Origin: Saccoglossus kowalevskii | Lineage: Eukaryota > Hemichordata > Enteropneusta > Harrimaniidae | Direction of reading: 5' to 3' | NCBI RefSeq assembly: GCF_000003605.2 | Contig: NW_003119924.1 | Span: 136,613 to 175,506, forward strand | DNA: 38,894 nt | Shown: piece after piece, positions 1-13,513 of the stretch | Position numbering within the stretch: the stretch's first letter is position 1 | Layout: every line of letters starts with the position of its first letter | The notes under the pieces: model-generated | What the model was told of the DNA's origin: nothing | Database searches by the model: none | The model's input: only the letters and a program-made list of their open reading frames with translations | Translations under genes and position numbers: made by a program

Positions 1-1100
1 TTTCCTTACTCGATGTGATTATTCGGATTATAATGTTTATATTTATGTTGCCAAAGCAGAATACCTAAATATAGCGACATCGCACAGCACGAAAACGAAG
101 GAAATCGTCTGCAATTTATATTTTTTGAACAAAACATACTAGTACACAAAACAAGAGGGAACATTTTCAACAATAACAAACAAACAAACTAGATAACATG
201 CATGAGAAGCGGGCGTTGAGAGATCGTTTACACAATGCCTGACAAATATGGCGTTGCCATTAATCTACGACTCAAAGTTTAAAATCAGAAATTAGCAACT
301 ACAAAAATATTGTTTATTATAAAATGTTTTGTTTTTAAATTTTGGCAATTTATCAAGTTATATTACAAATAATGTATCACATTGTTGTTATAGTTATGAC
401 GTCATAACGTTCTTATCAGTTATGAATATTCATAATTGGTTATACACAGAGACATACCTGGCTTGAAATAATAACAGATTCTGTTCTTGTCGATACAATG
501 TCATGTTTATAATGAAAAGTTCACTTTTTGCATGCGTAGCGATGTATAATTTGTGTTCATACATGTTGTTTCAGAAATATTGCACAATATCCATGGGTGT
601 CGACAGGTCGTGTAATATCATCACGGTCATGACGATAAATTACATATATCGCCTTTCTTCATTTAGTGAAGCCGTTGATTATGTCAATTACCACTATTAA
701 ATAGTAATTACGAATTGATTCGGGACATATTTAGTATGAATTTGAACTGAGTAAATTGAAGATGGCCGCCCAACCATTCAATGACTAGCATGGTTATGTC
801 CAAACCACATTAACAAAAATAATGTTCTATTTGGTGTATCGAAAATACAACGTTAAACAAAATAAAATGTAAATGGCAACGTATGTTTGAAAAAAAATAA
901 TAATAAATCAACATGTCTGTGATTGAAAACCGAGTCGCGAACGAGGCTGCTAGTGTGTACCATCCTACAGGTGTGTTGTATATTTCAACAGGTTGGTGGA
1001 AAAGGAAATGAAACGATATAATTTAAGGAACTAATACCAATCACACCTTGTTATAAACTGTGAAATATTGCGATAGTTGCATGGATGTAGAAAAACTTAC
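1..1100. other. AT-rich intergenic or intronic DNA, no gene recognised
   Basis: No exon with convincing splice signals or recognisable protein was seen. The motif AAGATGGCCGCC at 759-770 resembles a YY1 initiator-type site, but the ATG inside it opens only a very short frame. A 14-bp palindrome TATGAATATTCATA lies near 421-434. If the minus-strand exon at 1101-1322 is real, this stretch is its first intron. Confidence 0.5.
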
Positions 1101-1322
1101 CTTGTCGATTTTCGAGTGTTTTTTGTGCCTCCGAAAGTCATCTTTATGACTACGTCGCAGTTTCATGCCGACACCTATATCGTCTGTCGGATCCAATATG
1201 GATGACGTTTTCTCTGTGGGTGAGAGGGACGACGTGGAGGCTAAAGTCGACGTTGTCATGGTAGAAGAGCTTTCACTAAGTCCGGGCGACATGATATTTG
1301 ACATCAGATGTGGTGAATTCAT
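1101..1322 (-). CDS. possible first coding exon of an unidentified minus-strand gene
   Basis: The minus strand has an ATG at 1322 followed by 74 open codons that end exactly at a consensus donor, AAG|GTAAGT, at the 1101/1100 boundary (phase 0). The predicted N-terminus is rich in Ser and Thr for about 45 residues, then has a short acidic stretch (DPTDD). It ends in a strongly basic segment containing RRSHKDDFRRHKKHSKIDK. I do not recognise the family. A disordered Ser/Thr region followed by a basic patch would suit a nuclear or cytoplasmic regulatory protein, but that is only inference. A TATA-like sequence (1405-1415) and two E2F-like motifs (1425-1433, 1483-1490) lie upstream on this strand. 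Against a simple first exon, a TTTCAG acceptor-like sequence occurs just upstream at about 1372-1377. The next exon would lie below position 1000 or outside the window. Confidence 0.35.
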
Positions 1323-1404
1323 CGTGAAAATTTCGAAGACTGACCACGAACACTTTTTTTTTAAAATGAATCTGAAATGGTAGAAAACATCTTCATTGTC
1401 GAGT

Positions 1405-1415
1405 CTTTATAAAAT
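1405..1415 (-). promoter_or_regulatory. TATA-like element upstream of the minus-strand exon
   Basis: Read on the minus strand the sequence is ATTTTATAAAG, about 85 bp upstream of the ATG at 1322. The position would put a transcription start near 1375-1380. In AT-rich DNA such a match is common, so support comes only from its position relative to the exon and the E2F-like sites. Confidence 0.25.
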
Positions 1416-1424
1416 TAGTCACAG

Positions 1425-1490
1425 TTTCCCGCCAGAAAATGCGTTTGGTTACAGCGAGCAGCTCATACGGATCCAAAGTGTGGGCGGGAA
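1425..1490 (-). promoter_or_regulatory. pair of E2F-like sites
   Basis: TTTCCCGCC at 1425-1433 matches the E2F consensus TTTSSCGC. GGCGGGAA at 1483-1490 is the same core in the other orientation. The two sites are about 50 bp apart, just upstream of the TATA-like element and putative first exon on the minus strand, an arrangement seen in cell-cycle-regulated promoters. No experimental support is implied. Confidence 0.3.
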
Positions 1491-3727
1491 CACCGAACAC
1501 ACTATAGTCATAACGAAAAGACTACGAAATTGAAAATAACGAAATTTCTGAAAAGCTCGCGTGTTTATTACTCTAAATAGGCAATAAAGTAACAAAAAGG
1601 TTTGAGGGTTGAATGGTTTTGTTTAATTTTTCACCCAGCAGAAATGGAAATCAGACATACTCATCAAATCGCATGCAATGAATATTATTTGATGGTATAC
1701 GGGCATGCCTGCCAAAATTCATGTCCAAAATGCTGCAGGTTGGGTGCAAATACTCAATATTTACCCAGTATGATGTGTATTTTCGTTTTGTAAATATACA
1801 TATATGAAAACAGATGTAAATTGCACACCACTGCCTACCTGCCTGCCTACCGTCTGAAGGTAGAGCGACGAATTTAAATACCGCAGTCAATTTTATCGCA
1901 AGAGCGAGCGCACCACTCCGCGGTACTGCGCAGTGACTAATCACGATGTGATTATTGCGCGAGCAAAAATGCTTAATAATATACCCGTGTTCAATTTAAA
2001 CTCTCTATATACAACAGTTTAGCATGTTTCATCGTCGATAATGAATATTGTGTTTATAAAAACGATTCGTTTAGCGCCCTGACGCATTTGACCCGCACGC
2101 ACATACGCGTGCTGAGTGTATAGTGGCGTTTCTCAGCTCATCAAGGAAACCAGACTGCTAAATTACCCGGTTTAACAATTTCATTAGCTCGCAACACAAC
2201 AAGTGTGTATGAAACAATAAATATTTATCTTTTTTTTCATATTAAAGCTTGCCAAAAAGCTATTTTATCGCTTCCAGTATAAAAATATCCTCTGTATTCA
2301 GTTTGGGGTTAACGAAATACCAATCTACTAGTATTTAAAAGCGGGTGGTGCTAGATTCACAGAAACATTTCTTTTTTTTTTTCTTATTTATATAATCCGT
2401 ATTTTGCCATATTCAATGTCTGATTACTTATTTATCTATACATCTAGACGTTCGCTTTTTTATTTATCATTTTTTCGTAACTAATACCAACTGTAACAAC
2501 TGAGTATTCGTGATATTTAATCGGGATTATAATTTAAAAACAAAATGAAACTAACCCTAGCAGAAGGATATTAGAACGCGCTTCGCTCTAAAGTAATTGT
2601 TGTACGTATGAATTTAACAGAATAATGAAGATATCTGTCGAATCACAAGAACGTGCCCGAAACAAATATTGATCTGTTAGTATGTTTAAAAGAAGCCTAT
2701 ACGACAAAGTCGAAATTCATTACACTGTATTATTTTGTAACAAGTATAAATATATAATACGATCAACTTGACCAAAAAAAAGTTAACGGTTATGATCTTT
2801 CTCCGGATAAATAGGTAAAGGTGCCCGCTGTCCGTTCGTTAACTCGTAAAAACAGGTGGGTAGGAAATTTACCTGAGTTGTCTGCCACTGTGCCTGCATA
2901 ATGTCGTAAATATATCATATATGTATTGACTCTTACAAATACACAGGTACAAACGGTAAACTTACCGAAATTTGCTGGCTGTTTTTTCCCACTCGTGTCT
3001 CTGTGAAGCCGATTCCGCTTCAGTCTCGACGACCTATTGAGGGGAGTGTCAAATGCGTGGTAACTTTTTCTTTAGTTAGCGTTCCGATCGACGAATATGT
3101 TATGGTCCGGGTGGGTAAAAATAACCGTCGATACTACTAGTCCCTGTTATCACCAAGACTAATTTTATTGAAGTTCTTTACGACTACGAGTGCCAGCATT
3201 TTATATCATCCTGTGACGGTAGGAGGGGGGGGGGTTGTTTGAATATTGGCCGACAATATGGCGAGCTATGGAAATAGGTGTAAGTGTGGGCTTTAAATGA
3301 GTGAGTAGAGCTGCCATACGGTTGAGCATTATACATTGACAACTGGTCTATTTATATCTGTACTCATTGCAAATGTGCCGGGTTGGTAAAACCCACGTAA
3401 ATTGTGTTGTTGTCTTAGAGCGAGATATCACAATTTTAAAGTGACCTCTGAACCGGCAACCCAGTCTCGCTTGGCTTATTTTTTTTCTTATACTCATTAT
3501 CGCTAAAAAATTGTTACTTTCATCAGTCCACCGAGGTGGTGTACTTTTTTGGGTGTCGTATTATTTAGTAAGTGGAGACGGAAAAGAAATGTTATGTTTT
3601 TTTTTGTTAGCTTTGAATGTCGAGAATGTTCAAACTAGTGATGTAATAATAATAGAATTATAAACTGCATTTTCTTTGAATTGCACCATAATATTAAACA
3701 AATTTTAATAATGATTAGTAATAAATG
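1491..3727. other. gene-poor DNA, nothing recognised
   Basis: Short open frames occur but none has a recognisable protein or good splice context. A short CTGCCTAC-like repetition occurs near 1832-1850. There is a run of 10 G at about 3225-3234 and several short A or T runs. CpG dinucleotides are common. Confidence 0.5.
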
Positions 3728-5080
<1,353 letters not shown>

Positions 5081-5456
5081 GTTCACACGTGTGCCAAAAA
5101 GTCGGTTTTGTAGACCAGCTTTATAGTTAAGCCGGCGTTGAAACACGTATGAACAAGATAAGCCGGTGCCACGTCGATTTAGTTTAAGACAGCCTAAAAT
5201 GGCAAGTCTTAACCGGGGGCACCCGGGCTTTAACACGTCTGAACAATAACGCCGCCTTAAAAGCACGCCCTCAATGTCAGCCTCGCTCTGGATTTCCATT
5301 CATTGCAAGTATTTTAAAGAAACAATGGCGACTGATAACAACGCCAGCTCAGTTTAGTCTTTATATAAGTACGTATGAACACAGAAACATTTAAAACCAC
5401 TGACAAAGATTATTTACCAAGCTAATCTAGCCGGGTCTGTGGCATACGTCTGAACA
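5081..5456. repeat. five dispersed copies of an ACGTNTGAACA motif
   Basis: The motif ACACGTNTGAACA recurs at 5143-5155, 5233-5245, 5371-5381 and 5445-5456, with a reverse-oriented copy at 5081-5092. Around several copies GCCGG or CCGGC also recurs. Spacing is irregular (about 60-140 bp), so this is not a simple tandem array. It could be the decayed remains of a repeated element or a cluster of binding sites. The overlapping minus-strand frame at 5003-5299 is probably a by-product. Confidence 0.4.
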
Positions 5457-7316
5457 TGGTAGCACGCGAGTAGTTCACAGGCGAATATTTTTATGAACAT
5501 GCCGTGTTGGTACTTTGTGGCATAATAATAAGTGTTTCAAACTCCGAACTTCAGCGTAGAACAATAAGATACATATGTTTTAAATTAAATAAAAAAAATA
5601 TATAAACACAAAACGGCAGATATAAAAGCTCGAAATTACATGTCAATATTAAAAGTGTGATATTTGAAGTTGTTTCACCATAGATAAACTATAGGAGGTG
5701 TATGATTTTGTTTTTTGCCATAAACCGTCGCGTCGATGATAAACAACGTTGCCCCCGCATGCATGCCGAGACTCTGTTTGTATATTATTTGGTATTTTAC
5801 TTATTACCACGCGTCTCGATGATACCATATTCATTAGTTTCAGATTTAATTATTTTTTAAATGTTAAATTGTATTTATTCAGGACAGAATTTGCTTGTAC
5901 TTAGAAACCAGCTTTCAACTCAGTTTGGAAAATCGGACAGAAATAGTCTAGCATTATGCTGTTGTTCAATAAGTTATTAACCGTACCTATTGGGCAATCT
6001 GAGTATGTCAAATTAGTTACTATGTAAAGTAAGGCGTAGATTCAATCTCACATCGGCGATATCATACAAGATTAACAACAATGAAAAGGTCGCTTTCTTC
6101 TTGGATTATAATGTTACCAGATCCTTTATGATCATCACTAAACTGTTGAGTTGCCATCCAGGAGTTATTGTTGTTTCCGTCAAGCAGATACGAATTGTTT
6201 TTTCATTCGTTCTTTAAAATATTTGGGTCGCATCAAGTATTCAATATATATAGAAGACCAGTGTATCATTTCACATATATTAATAAATGCATGTTGATTC
6301 AAAAGACTGTCATTCCGGTTTATCGGCCCATAGGAGAATATAACCTGGTGAAAGCGAGTAGTGTTTATGTTCAATAACAATTGCAGGGAAATAGCTGCAA
6401 TTCATTTAACTTTGCCTTTTAATTGACCAACTTAAGGCCACAGAGGGAGTTTACACACAGACTGTTTATAATCGCGTATCGACCTGTCCATAGGACATAA
6501 CTCGCAGTCTTACGCGGAATAATACTCAGTTTTTCTATCCAGAAGATTTAGTAGATATTTTATTTCGTCTTCTATATCGCACTTATATTCTACGGCTTCA
6601 CGCAAGTTTGAAATACCTTCAAGAGATGCACTTAGGAGAAGCTCCGTTGACTGGCACCTGGCTACCGTAACTAGACTTGAATACAGTCTTGTTATTATTT
6701 GTTTGCGTTTGACAATAAAATATAATATGCGAATGTATAAATGGCGAAAGCCGGGTTATCTCTGCCACAGGAACATATAGTAAAAGCACCAAAATACTGC
6801 CACAATGGCCACTATACATTAAATACAACCAGAATTTTCTCAAAAATTAAGCTGGTAACCCTCGCCTTTTTAAGTCAATATCCTTATTGCCAAAAAGTAC
6901 AAAATTATTTGAAAATGAATAAATTCTCGGTATTTGAAATCATGGTTGGGCGAACAATCTTACTGCCTATACTGTACAGTGAGAGGTGAATTCGACTGTG
7001 CAATCAAGTATAATCAAGGATATTATCAAATTTAGATATGCCCCCGGCAGCCATGAACCGAATCTTGTGTCCGATTACGCCATCAGCTTGTAGGGTCGGT
7101 CAATGTTGTTTCCTGATGCAGCACAACTATTTCAGGATGCTGCTGTGTGTTAAATCAAACATATATCTGCCATGCATGCTGTGGTGTTGATAGATAGATA
7201 TTTAGAAAAGTACTATTTTAATAGGGATTGAAGAAACTGAATACAATGCGAACTGGGTGATCTAGTCAGACCATACCTTGACGCTGTGCCAACCACGTGA
7301 CGCTGAGCCCTGCAAA
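5457..7316. other. gene-poor DNA, nothing recognised
   Basis: AT-rich sequence with several open frames of 60-80 codons, none with recognisable content or convincing splice sites. Confidence 0.5.
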
Positions 7317-7450
7317 TTTAAAGCGCGGTGGTCGTCGCGCAGCGCGTGTTCGAATTTCATGTAAATAAACAATGTATTTTACACGCGTTGTATACGTCGC
7401 TATGAGTCCCATATCGAACAGGACGCGGCGTGACGACTGCCGCCTTTTAA
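7317..7450. mobile_element. TTAA-flanked MITE, short form, CpG-rich copy
   Basis: A 134-bp non-autonomous element starting TTTAAAGCGCGGTGGTCGTC and ending in the imperfect inverse. The inverted ends run for roughly 24 bp and both abut TTAA, the target duplicated by piggyBac-type transposases. No coding sequence is present. A relative with the same length and interior lies at 30613-30733. Copies at 8905 and 22399 share the termini but have a different, longer interior. By hand count about 18 CpGs are retained here. Assignment to piggyBac rests only on the TTAA sites. Confidence 0.75.
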
Positions 7451-8904
7451 CGTTTCTCCAGTTCGGTAACAAAAAGTGGCATAACGGCGTGTAAGTTTCA
7501 CCCACCACGTGGTACCTAGTCGATCAATCGATCTTTATGTAAATGAAGATTAAAGTTAATACCCCCCCCCTGGCACCCTCAGATATTAAATGTTGAGTCA
7601 CACTTCCTGACCTCACATGTTTTTTCAGTTTGTAATTGAGTTTGAGTAGTCTAAACGAAAACATTGAATCCCTGATGTGCAGGTAGTAGTACCACTGACG
7701 ATGAACGGTACGCCGCAGGACATGAGCTTCACATGGTGCTGGGTTTTCTTCTTCAAGTTCTTTTGTTCACCACGATGTTAGTCGCCGGTAGAGTAGAGCC
7801 CGTTGGACCGTAGCTAGCTTTTTTTGTCACGGTGTGTTCATCAAGAAAATTTTATTTTACGTTTTTAAGGTACTGTTTGATATGGGAGACGCGTCACTGG
7901 TAACGGTTCTGGTCAGACGAGCGAAAATAAAGTATGTGCATTGTATCACACTGGGTCATAACTCGCGTGCAACCACAATATGACGACGCACATCACGCCA
8001 CGTATGCAAACACGTGATGTATATAAACTTTTGAATTGATACGACATTTATGGCGATTCTACATCGCAAATGTTTTTGGGGTCAGCATCATCTCACATGG
8101 TGTACATCACATTCACGATGCTATGAAACATCTCGTAACATGTTGCTTTAGTCAATTGATTTCCTAATATGTCATACTGGGTTTGGAATAATGTACGGGA
8201 ATCTTGTCATGTGACACCCCCGGCAAAGTAATACAGAAGTGGCGCCAGTAGCGCCACAATCCGCCATCAATCAAAACATTTAAAATGTGAAAACGAAAAC
8301 GAAAATCCCCTCCACATACTATGACTCGCTTTTAAAGTTGATTAGGTATGCGCCATCCAGTCGTTTCAGGGTAGTGGTCGCTGCGCCGCTTCGTGTTCCT
8401 TTGCGTCATATACAACGCTTCTCTCACATCTACCCATTGAACAGCGAAATAAATGATCTTATATACGATTAAAAATACAAAATATTTAAGTGTTTTTAAT
8501 TTCAAGTGGCCGTCAACTGAGAGCATGATTTCGGTTAGTGTCGGGTACCCCCCCCTCCCCCCTCCAAGTAGGTGGGTTCAGCTCTGCCCAATCTGTACGT
8601 GAACGCCACAGCGATACTCTTTTGACTATGTCGGCACGTGCTGAACAACCCATATGAACTGCTGTTGAAGTTATACCGATTACGGGATACAATGGATTGG
8701 CCTCTGGGGACCACCCTGCAAGTCACAGTTATATGATGGTGTTGTTTGGCGAAATTAAATTGACGCCCCTGATGGGTTCAACTTTTGAAATTAAATTCTA
8801 AGAGTATGATGACTCAAACAAATGCAGCGAAGCCTCAGATATAAGTTGAAGAAAATTATATCCAAGGTAATACCTTCGTTTGGGAGCGCCGTTCCTTGGA
8901 AACC
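7451..8904. other. gene-poor DNA with C-rich runs
   Basis: No supported exon. C homopolymer runs occur at about 7562-7570 and 8548-8572. A hairpin with 7-bp arms (GTGGCGC) lies near 8240-8260. No flanking direct repeat was found around it. Confidence 0.5.
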
Positions 8905-9201
8905 TTAAAGCGCGGTAGTCGTCTCGCTGCGCATGTGCGAGATATATGGGTCTCATATAAACAAAGATGGCGACTTTGACTGTTGCGCAGATCAACGAGT
9001 ACGAACTGAGACGTTTCCAAGCTTTAATTAGACAATTTTCATGAAATTGGAAGGTATCGAAGGAGTCGCCGTCGGTGATCAGTGCAAGTCGCGCCCAGGT
9101 CAAACCTCATACTTGTGATTTCTATTTGAAGAATGCATTGGATTGTGGGATTATCAACACAAATGTCTCACATGCGAAGCGCGACGACTACCGCGCTTTA
9201 A
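8905..9201. mobile_element. TTAA-flanked MITE, long form
   Basis: A 297-bp element beginning TTAAAGCGCGGTAGTCGTC and ending in its inverse at 9201. The inverted ends match over about 40 bp. Both termini carry TTAA. The interior closely matches the copy at 22399-22672, including AAAGATGGCGAC at 8963-8974 and a shared GTCGCGCCCAGGTCA segment near 9082-9102. No protein is encoded, so mobilisation would need a transposase from elsewhere. Confidence 0.85.
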
Positions 9202-11289
9202 GCTTCTTAGGTAATTGTTGCTGTATGCAAAAATATTGAAATCATCGCACGCCTCAACGTCTTATCTGTTATAGTTTAGATACCATTTATTCGCTTTGTT
9301 ACAAACAGATTGAACATCTGCGATACGGTGGGTCTAAATCCTTAAACCTGTGACTTTATCGTGCGCGAGAACATTTGGAATGATTGGTTTCGCCGAAATG
9401 CGGTAAAGTTAGCGAGATTCCCCGAGCAGGCCATGAAACTGTTACAAAGTGCCCGGAAATGTATGCGTCATGTATGATACTGTTTAGAAAGGTGTCTTGT
9501 GGCAAATATTATTAAAACTAAATTCAGATGACGGTTCAACTTTCTGAACCGGGGTTTTAGACTGAGTAGAGCGCGACAAAGTAAAAATCCGGCGTCCGGA
9601 AAACGCTTGAAAATGAAAATTTTGAAATTTTGTTATTAGGCTATTAGGATTGGGGCAAGTTTAAAACTGTCGCATCTAATATAACTTTCAATCATGATGA
9701 ACATGTGTGGTCACGGGAAAGGAATTCCGTACTTAAAATATTTGTTTAGTCAAAATGGCCACTGGGTTCTTGCGTTTATTTTTTCAAAACATTGATTTAG
9801 AACCCTGAGAAAGTAGTCATTGAAACGTGATTTCCTGTCCATAGGGTTCCATACCAGGACCTATAGTTACAATTGGACACATATGTTTTATTTGTTGGCC
9901 GAGATCAGTAGATGTTTGAAACCACCACAGTGCACAAACACTCAAATTGCACTAGAAAAGTAAGGGTAGTTGAACTTCAACCTCGCATTATGTCAATAAA
10001 CTCGATGTTCGATTATTGGTATAATATTTGCGTTTGTCTCCCTATTTCCGTAAGTTGATTACTTATATAGTTTTACTCCAAAACGCAAAGTTTTCTTTTT
10101 GACAATTCCTGTATAATATGTATTTCCGTGTCTCTTCTACATTAGTTTGCGATAATGTAAACTTTAATAAAAACCAGCCTGGGTCACGGTTAAATAATTG
10201 GATGCCAGGAAAACAGTCGTCGTGTAAAAAACAAAAACAAAAAACATTTTTTTTTTACTTGCGGTGTGTTCGTCGCATGGGACCCATATGCGAGTCGATC
10301 ACGATGCGACTACTACGTAACTTTAACTAACGCCGTAAAACCGGTTCTCACTATACACCCCATAGGTGAGTTGCTCAGCGAAGCACACACAATGTAGACA
10401 ATGAAACACTGCTATAAGTTATACTCTGCGGGAAAATATATTACCATTATACATTTCTAGAACCATACTGATCATCAGTACGGTAACAGTTACCATGACT
10501 ACCTGAAATTTGAGGGTACCGCGAAATGTGTGTTTACAACTAATTTTAGACTCTTAGTAATTATGAAGTAAGGACTATATTTGGCGCAATGGTGAGATGG
10601 TGAGGTCCATTGTCTAACTTCCTGTTGACAAAGAAGCCTCTGTTAACACATCAAAATATCGCTGAAAGTGTGAGAGACAAAATTGCTCTAACAAATGAGT
10701 ACGTGACGAATTCGGGTGTATGATAACATAATATGAATAAGTATATTCTGCGGCTGCGCAATCCTTTCTCATTATACATGACCTATGAACCAAGGAAAAA
10801 GGCGACACCATTGACGGACAATCAACATCTGATGAGAGTTATAATAAAGCTGCACATTTCACCGTTAGGAGGTCGCAAAATTTAGCATTTCTTATCTACA
10901 AATATCATAGCAGTGATTGTATGCCGATTTTGTAATGATTATTTTTCACGTGCTACATTTTTCTTGACAGCGATGGTTAATAAGCTCCGCTATTAAATGT
11001 TTATAAACAGGCTTTCAGTGTTAACACAATAAATTCGACAGGTACGAGTAGTTAGCAGCCTTTATTTGAATATCCACACCTCATCGGGTAACCGTGTCGC
11101 GTGTCTAGGTACTTACATATCCAGGTTTTGTACAAATATAATTAAAGGTGTACAATGAGCTTGTAATTGTAATTTTAAGTTCAAATCTGATGACAGATTT
11201 AAACTATTAAAAGACGTTATCGGCATACGTGTTTGCCATCGTTTCAGTTTCCCCTATTTGCATTATTAAAAAAGTCCCGCAATACGCAG
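9202..11289. other. gene-poor DNA, nothing recognised
   Basis: Only short chance frames. A stem CAATGG/CCATTG at 10588-10613 has no flanking direct repeat. Two adjacent small palindromes (TACTGAT/ATCAGTA and GGTAAC/GTTACC) lie near 10465-10500. Confidence 0.5.
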
Positions 11290-11830
11290 TTATTCACAAC
11301 AGTAAATATGTCCCAAACACATCATATATGTTCACAACACCATCGTATGTGTCCCAGCAACAGAAAATATGCCCTAAACACCCCGCAAATATGTCCTTAA
11401 CACCAAATATGACCTACACGCCACCATAGATGTCCAATACAGCATCACATATCTATTAAACACGATCAAATAGGTCCTAAACACCATCACATATTTCGAA
11501 CTCACAATAAATTACTAGTATGTTTTAAACATCATGTATGTTCTAAATACTAGCATACATGTCATTATAACACGGTCATATATGCCTCAAATACAGATAT
11601 TACCATCACAAATATGTGATAAACACTGACAAACACCAGCATATATGTCTCAAACTCAGATAACAGCAGAAAATATATCTCAAACACCAGCAAATATGTT
11701 TCGAACACCGACAGCAAATATGTCGCAAACACGGCAAATAGCATCAAAATTACAAATATGTCGCAAACACGGCAAATAGCATCAAAATTACAAATATGTC
11801 GCAAACACGGCAAATAGCAGCAAAATTACA
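11290..11830. repeat. degenerate tandem array with AAATATGTC core
   Basis: Variants of AACACCATCACATATGTCC recur every 20-40 bp. Copies are well diverged at the left and nearly identical at the right end. The minus-strand frame at 11565-11813 and the plus-strand frame at 11229-11429 arise from this repetition and are not proposed as genes. Confidence 0.75.
11716..11829. repeat. 38-bp tandem repeat, three near-identical copies
   Basis: Copies start at 11716, 11754 and 11792, an exact 38-bp period. Each begins AAATATGTCGCAAACACGG and continues with a CAAATAGCATCAAAATTAC segment. The third copy differs by a T to G change (AGCAGC). These are the youngest duplications in the surrounding array. 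Confidence 0.95.
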
Positions 11831-12229
11831 TAATCATCATATTCGTATAAACCGAAATTCGTCAGGTCGTAACAGAGCGCAAGTTGGAAGAACGCTTGTG
11901 CCGTGAGTTCTAGTTGTCTTCTAATCATTCAAGTTGGCGGTGATGGCGTTAGACGTTTTCCCCAATTTGCTCCATTTCGTATGAACTTCATTAATCTTTT
12001 TACAACGTAATTAGTAATGTCTACATTAGTATACTCGAAATATTGTACCCTACATAGTAGTTTGATTCATTCTTGTTCAGTAACCGCTACACTTTTTCTC
12101 GTTTGCCGCAGCTTTGAATAAATGAATGTAACCGTCTCACTGGAACCCTTTCGAGACAATTAATGGTGTGAATGCATGGATACGAGTACAATGCGTTGTT
12201 ATAGGATAATGGCCCATCAACGGTGTTAT

Positions 12230-12691
12230 TTAGTATTGAATTATTAGTTGAAAACAAGTTATAAAACAGTCGGAACGCGTTGAAATAGTAGCACTCAATG
12301 TATCCCGTAAAATTTCAACCAGAAATACTGCAGTGTTTTTGTGTGTTTTTTTTTGGAAATCGCGAATTAAGTCATTTTCATAACAAAGCGCGTTCTGGCC
12401 ATTTGATGCACGTAAAGTACGACTGCCTGGTATGTGCGATGTCTTCAAGATCAGACCAACTAAAAGAACAGAAGGAAGAAACATTAAAATTTCGCAACTC
12501 TCCTGAAAATCAATTTGAAAAGAAATAGCAGTCTTCGTACGTTTGATATAGAACTGAACGTATTTATCTGTGCGTTCGACACAATAACGATATTCCGAAA
12601 ACAAACGATACAGATGAATGCAAGTACGTTCGGAAATCTTCGAGTAGGCTTGTGTCAACAACCTACCAGCCAGCAAGGTCTGCCTTGGCAC
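12230..12691 (-). CDS. unidentified open reading frame, possibly chance
   Basis: This is the longest gap-free open frame left of the gap (153 codons) outside simple repeats. The predicted product has no domain I recognise, no signal peptide and no obvious repeat structure. A hydrophobic stretch FLPSVLLVGLIL near the middle is too short and isolated to call a membrane segment with confidence. An open frame of this length is expected occasionally by chance in an AT-rich window of this size, and no splice signals or neighbouring exons reinforce it. Confidence 0.12.
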   Translation of the reverse strand: MPRQTLLAGRLLTQAYSKISERTCIHLYRLFSEYRYCVERTDKYVQFYIKRTKTAISFQIDFQESCEILMFLPSVLLVGLILKTSHIPGSRTLRASNGQNALCYENDLIRDFQKKTHKNTAVFLVEILRDTLSATISTRSDCFITCFQLIIQY

Positions 12692-12722
12692 GCACCTTCC
12701 TAGGAATCAGACTTAATCCCCG

Positions 12723-12752
12723 ATTCACACCTAAAACAATAGCCGTTGTCAG
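12723..12752 (+). repeat. dispersed 30-bp repeat, copy 1
   Basis: Begins ATTCACACCTAAAACAATAG and continues CCGTTGTCAG. It closely resembles 14117-14146 (same strand) and 16592-16621 (opposite strand). No longer homology is obvious outside the core, so it may be the end of a decayed mobile element or a conserved short motif. Confidence 0.6.
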
Positions 12753-13319
12753 TATGTTTAAATTTTTTGGTATTGTAATTTGAAAGGTTATGAATGATTT
12801 CGAAGTAATACTAGTACTCTATGTGATATAAGTATAACTATGTGTCATACAATTTGTATTTCTCCTATTCTGAATCTATGTAATCTCGTACCAATGATAT
12901 TCGTGGCATCGTCAGCTGTAATGTTAATGTGTGAATTATGTGTGAGTAAATGTTATAGGCTTCACACCACAATTAGAATTTGTAGCAATGGTGCCTCTAA
13001 CTACTAACCGAGACTTGTGTAGTAGACTAGTAGATAATTGCTCAAAATAGTCTGAGATGTTAGGTGATAGTCATCCTAACGAAGTCCTTCATCTAGAAAG
13101 GCCCATTTCCTCGGGTCTACATAGTCGCATGCATGGCAACCTGAGCTAGTGAATTCAAAACTACTAGGCTATTGTTGACATATTGTCTAATAACCGTATA
13201 TCAAGTATCCATACTAGTAGCGTTCACGCACAGCTCCTCAGCACGGGCTAAGAAATGCCCCTTATTAAGATCTGGTCCAGACCCTTCGCATGGGCTAACG
13301 AAGTGTGCGTAAATGCTTA

Positions 13320-13368
13320 GCTCGGGCACAGTCCCTCTATCCATGGGATAGAGGGGCTGTGGCTCGGG
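13320..13368. mobile_element. mini-palindrome A with 7-bp target duplication
   Basis: The 35-bp palindrome at 13327-13361 has 16-bp arms (CACAGTCCCTCTATCC, one mismatch) around a 3-base centre. It is bounded on both sides by GCTCGGG (13320-13326 and 13362-13368). The direct repeat stops exactly at 7 bp because the next outer bases differ. This is the signature of a transposition event, but the inserted DNA is only two inverted ends. Confidence 0.8.
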
Positions 13369-13463
13369 CTTAGCGCCCAAACCGCCATTGTATTCGAATG
13401 AGTCAGGAAATGTGCGTATGATCCTGCAACCATTTTCACATCAGATTCGGTCATGGTATATGC

Positions 13464-13506
13464 ACACAACCACGGTTACTACTTTTTTTAGTAACCGTGA
13501 CACAAC
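13464..13506. mobile_element. mini-palindrome B with 7-bp target duplication
   Basis: The 29-bp element at 13471-13499 has perfect 11-bp arms (CACGGTTACTA) and a 7-base loop. ACACAAC lies immediately outside each end (13464-13470, 13500-13506). The arm sequence differs from element A, but size, CA/TG ends and 7-bp duplication are the same. Confidence 0.8.
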
Positions 13507-13513
13507 ACAGTCT

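Noticed and set aside
10588-10613. CAATGG...CCATTG stem as another mini-element
   Set aside because: Arms are only 6 bp and the flanking 7-mers differ.
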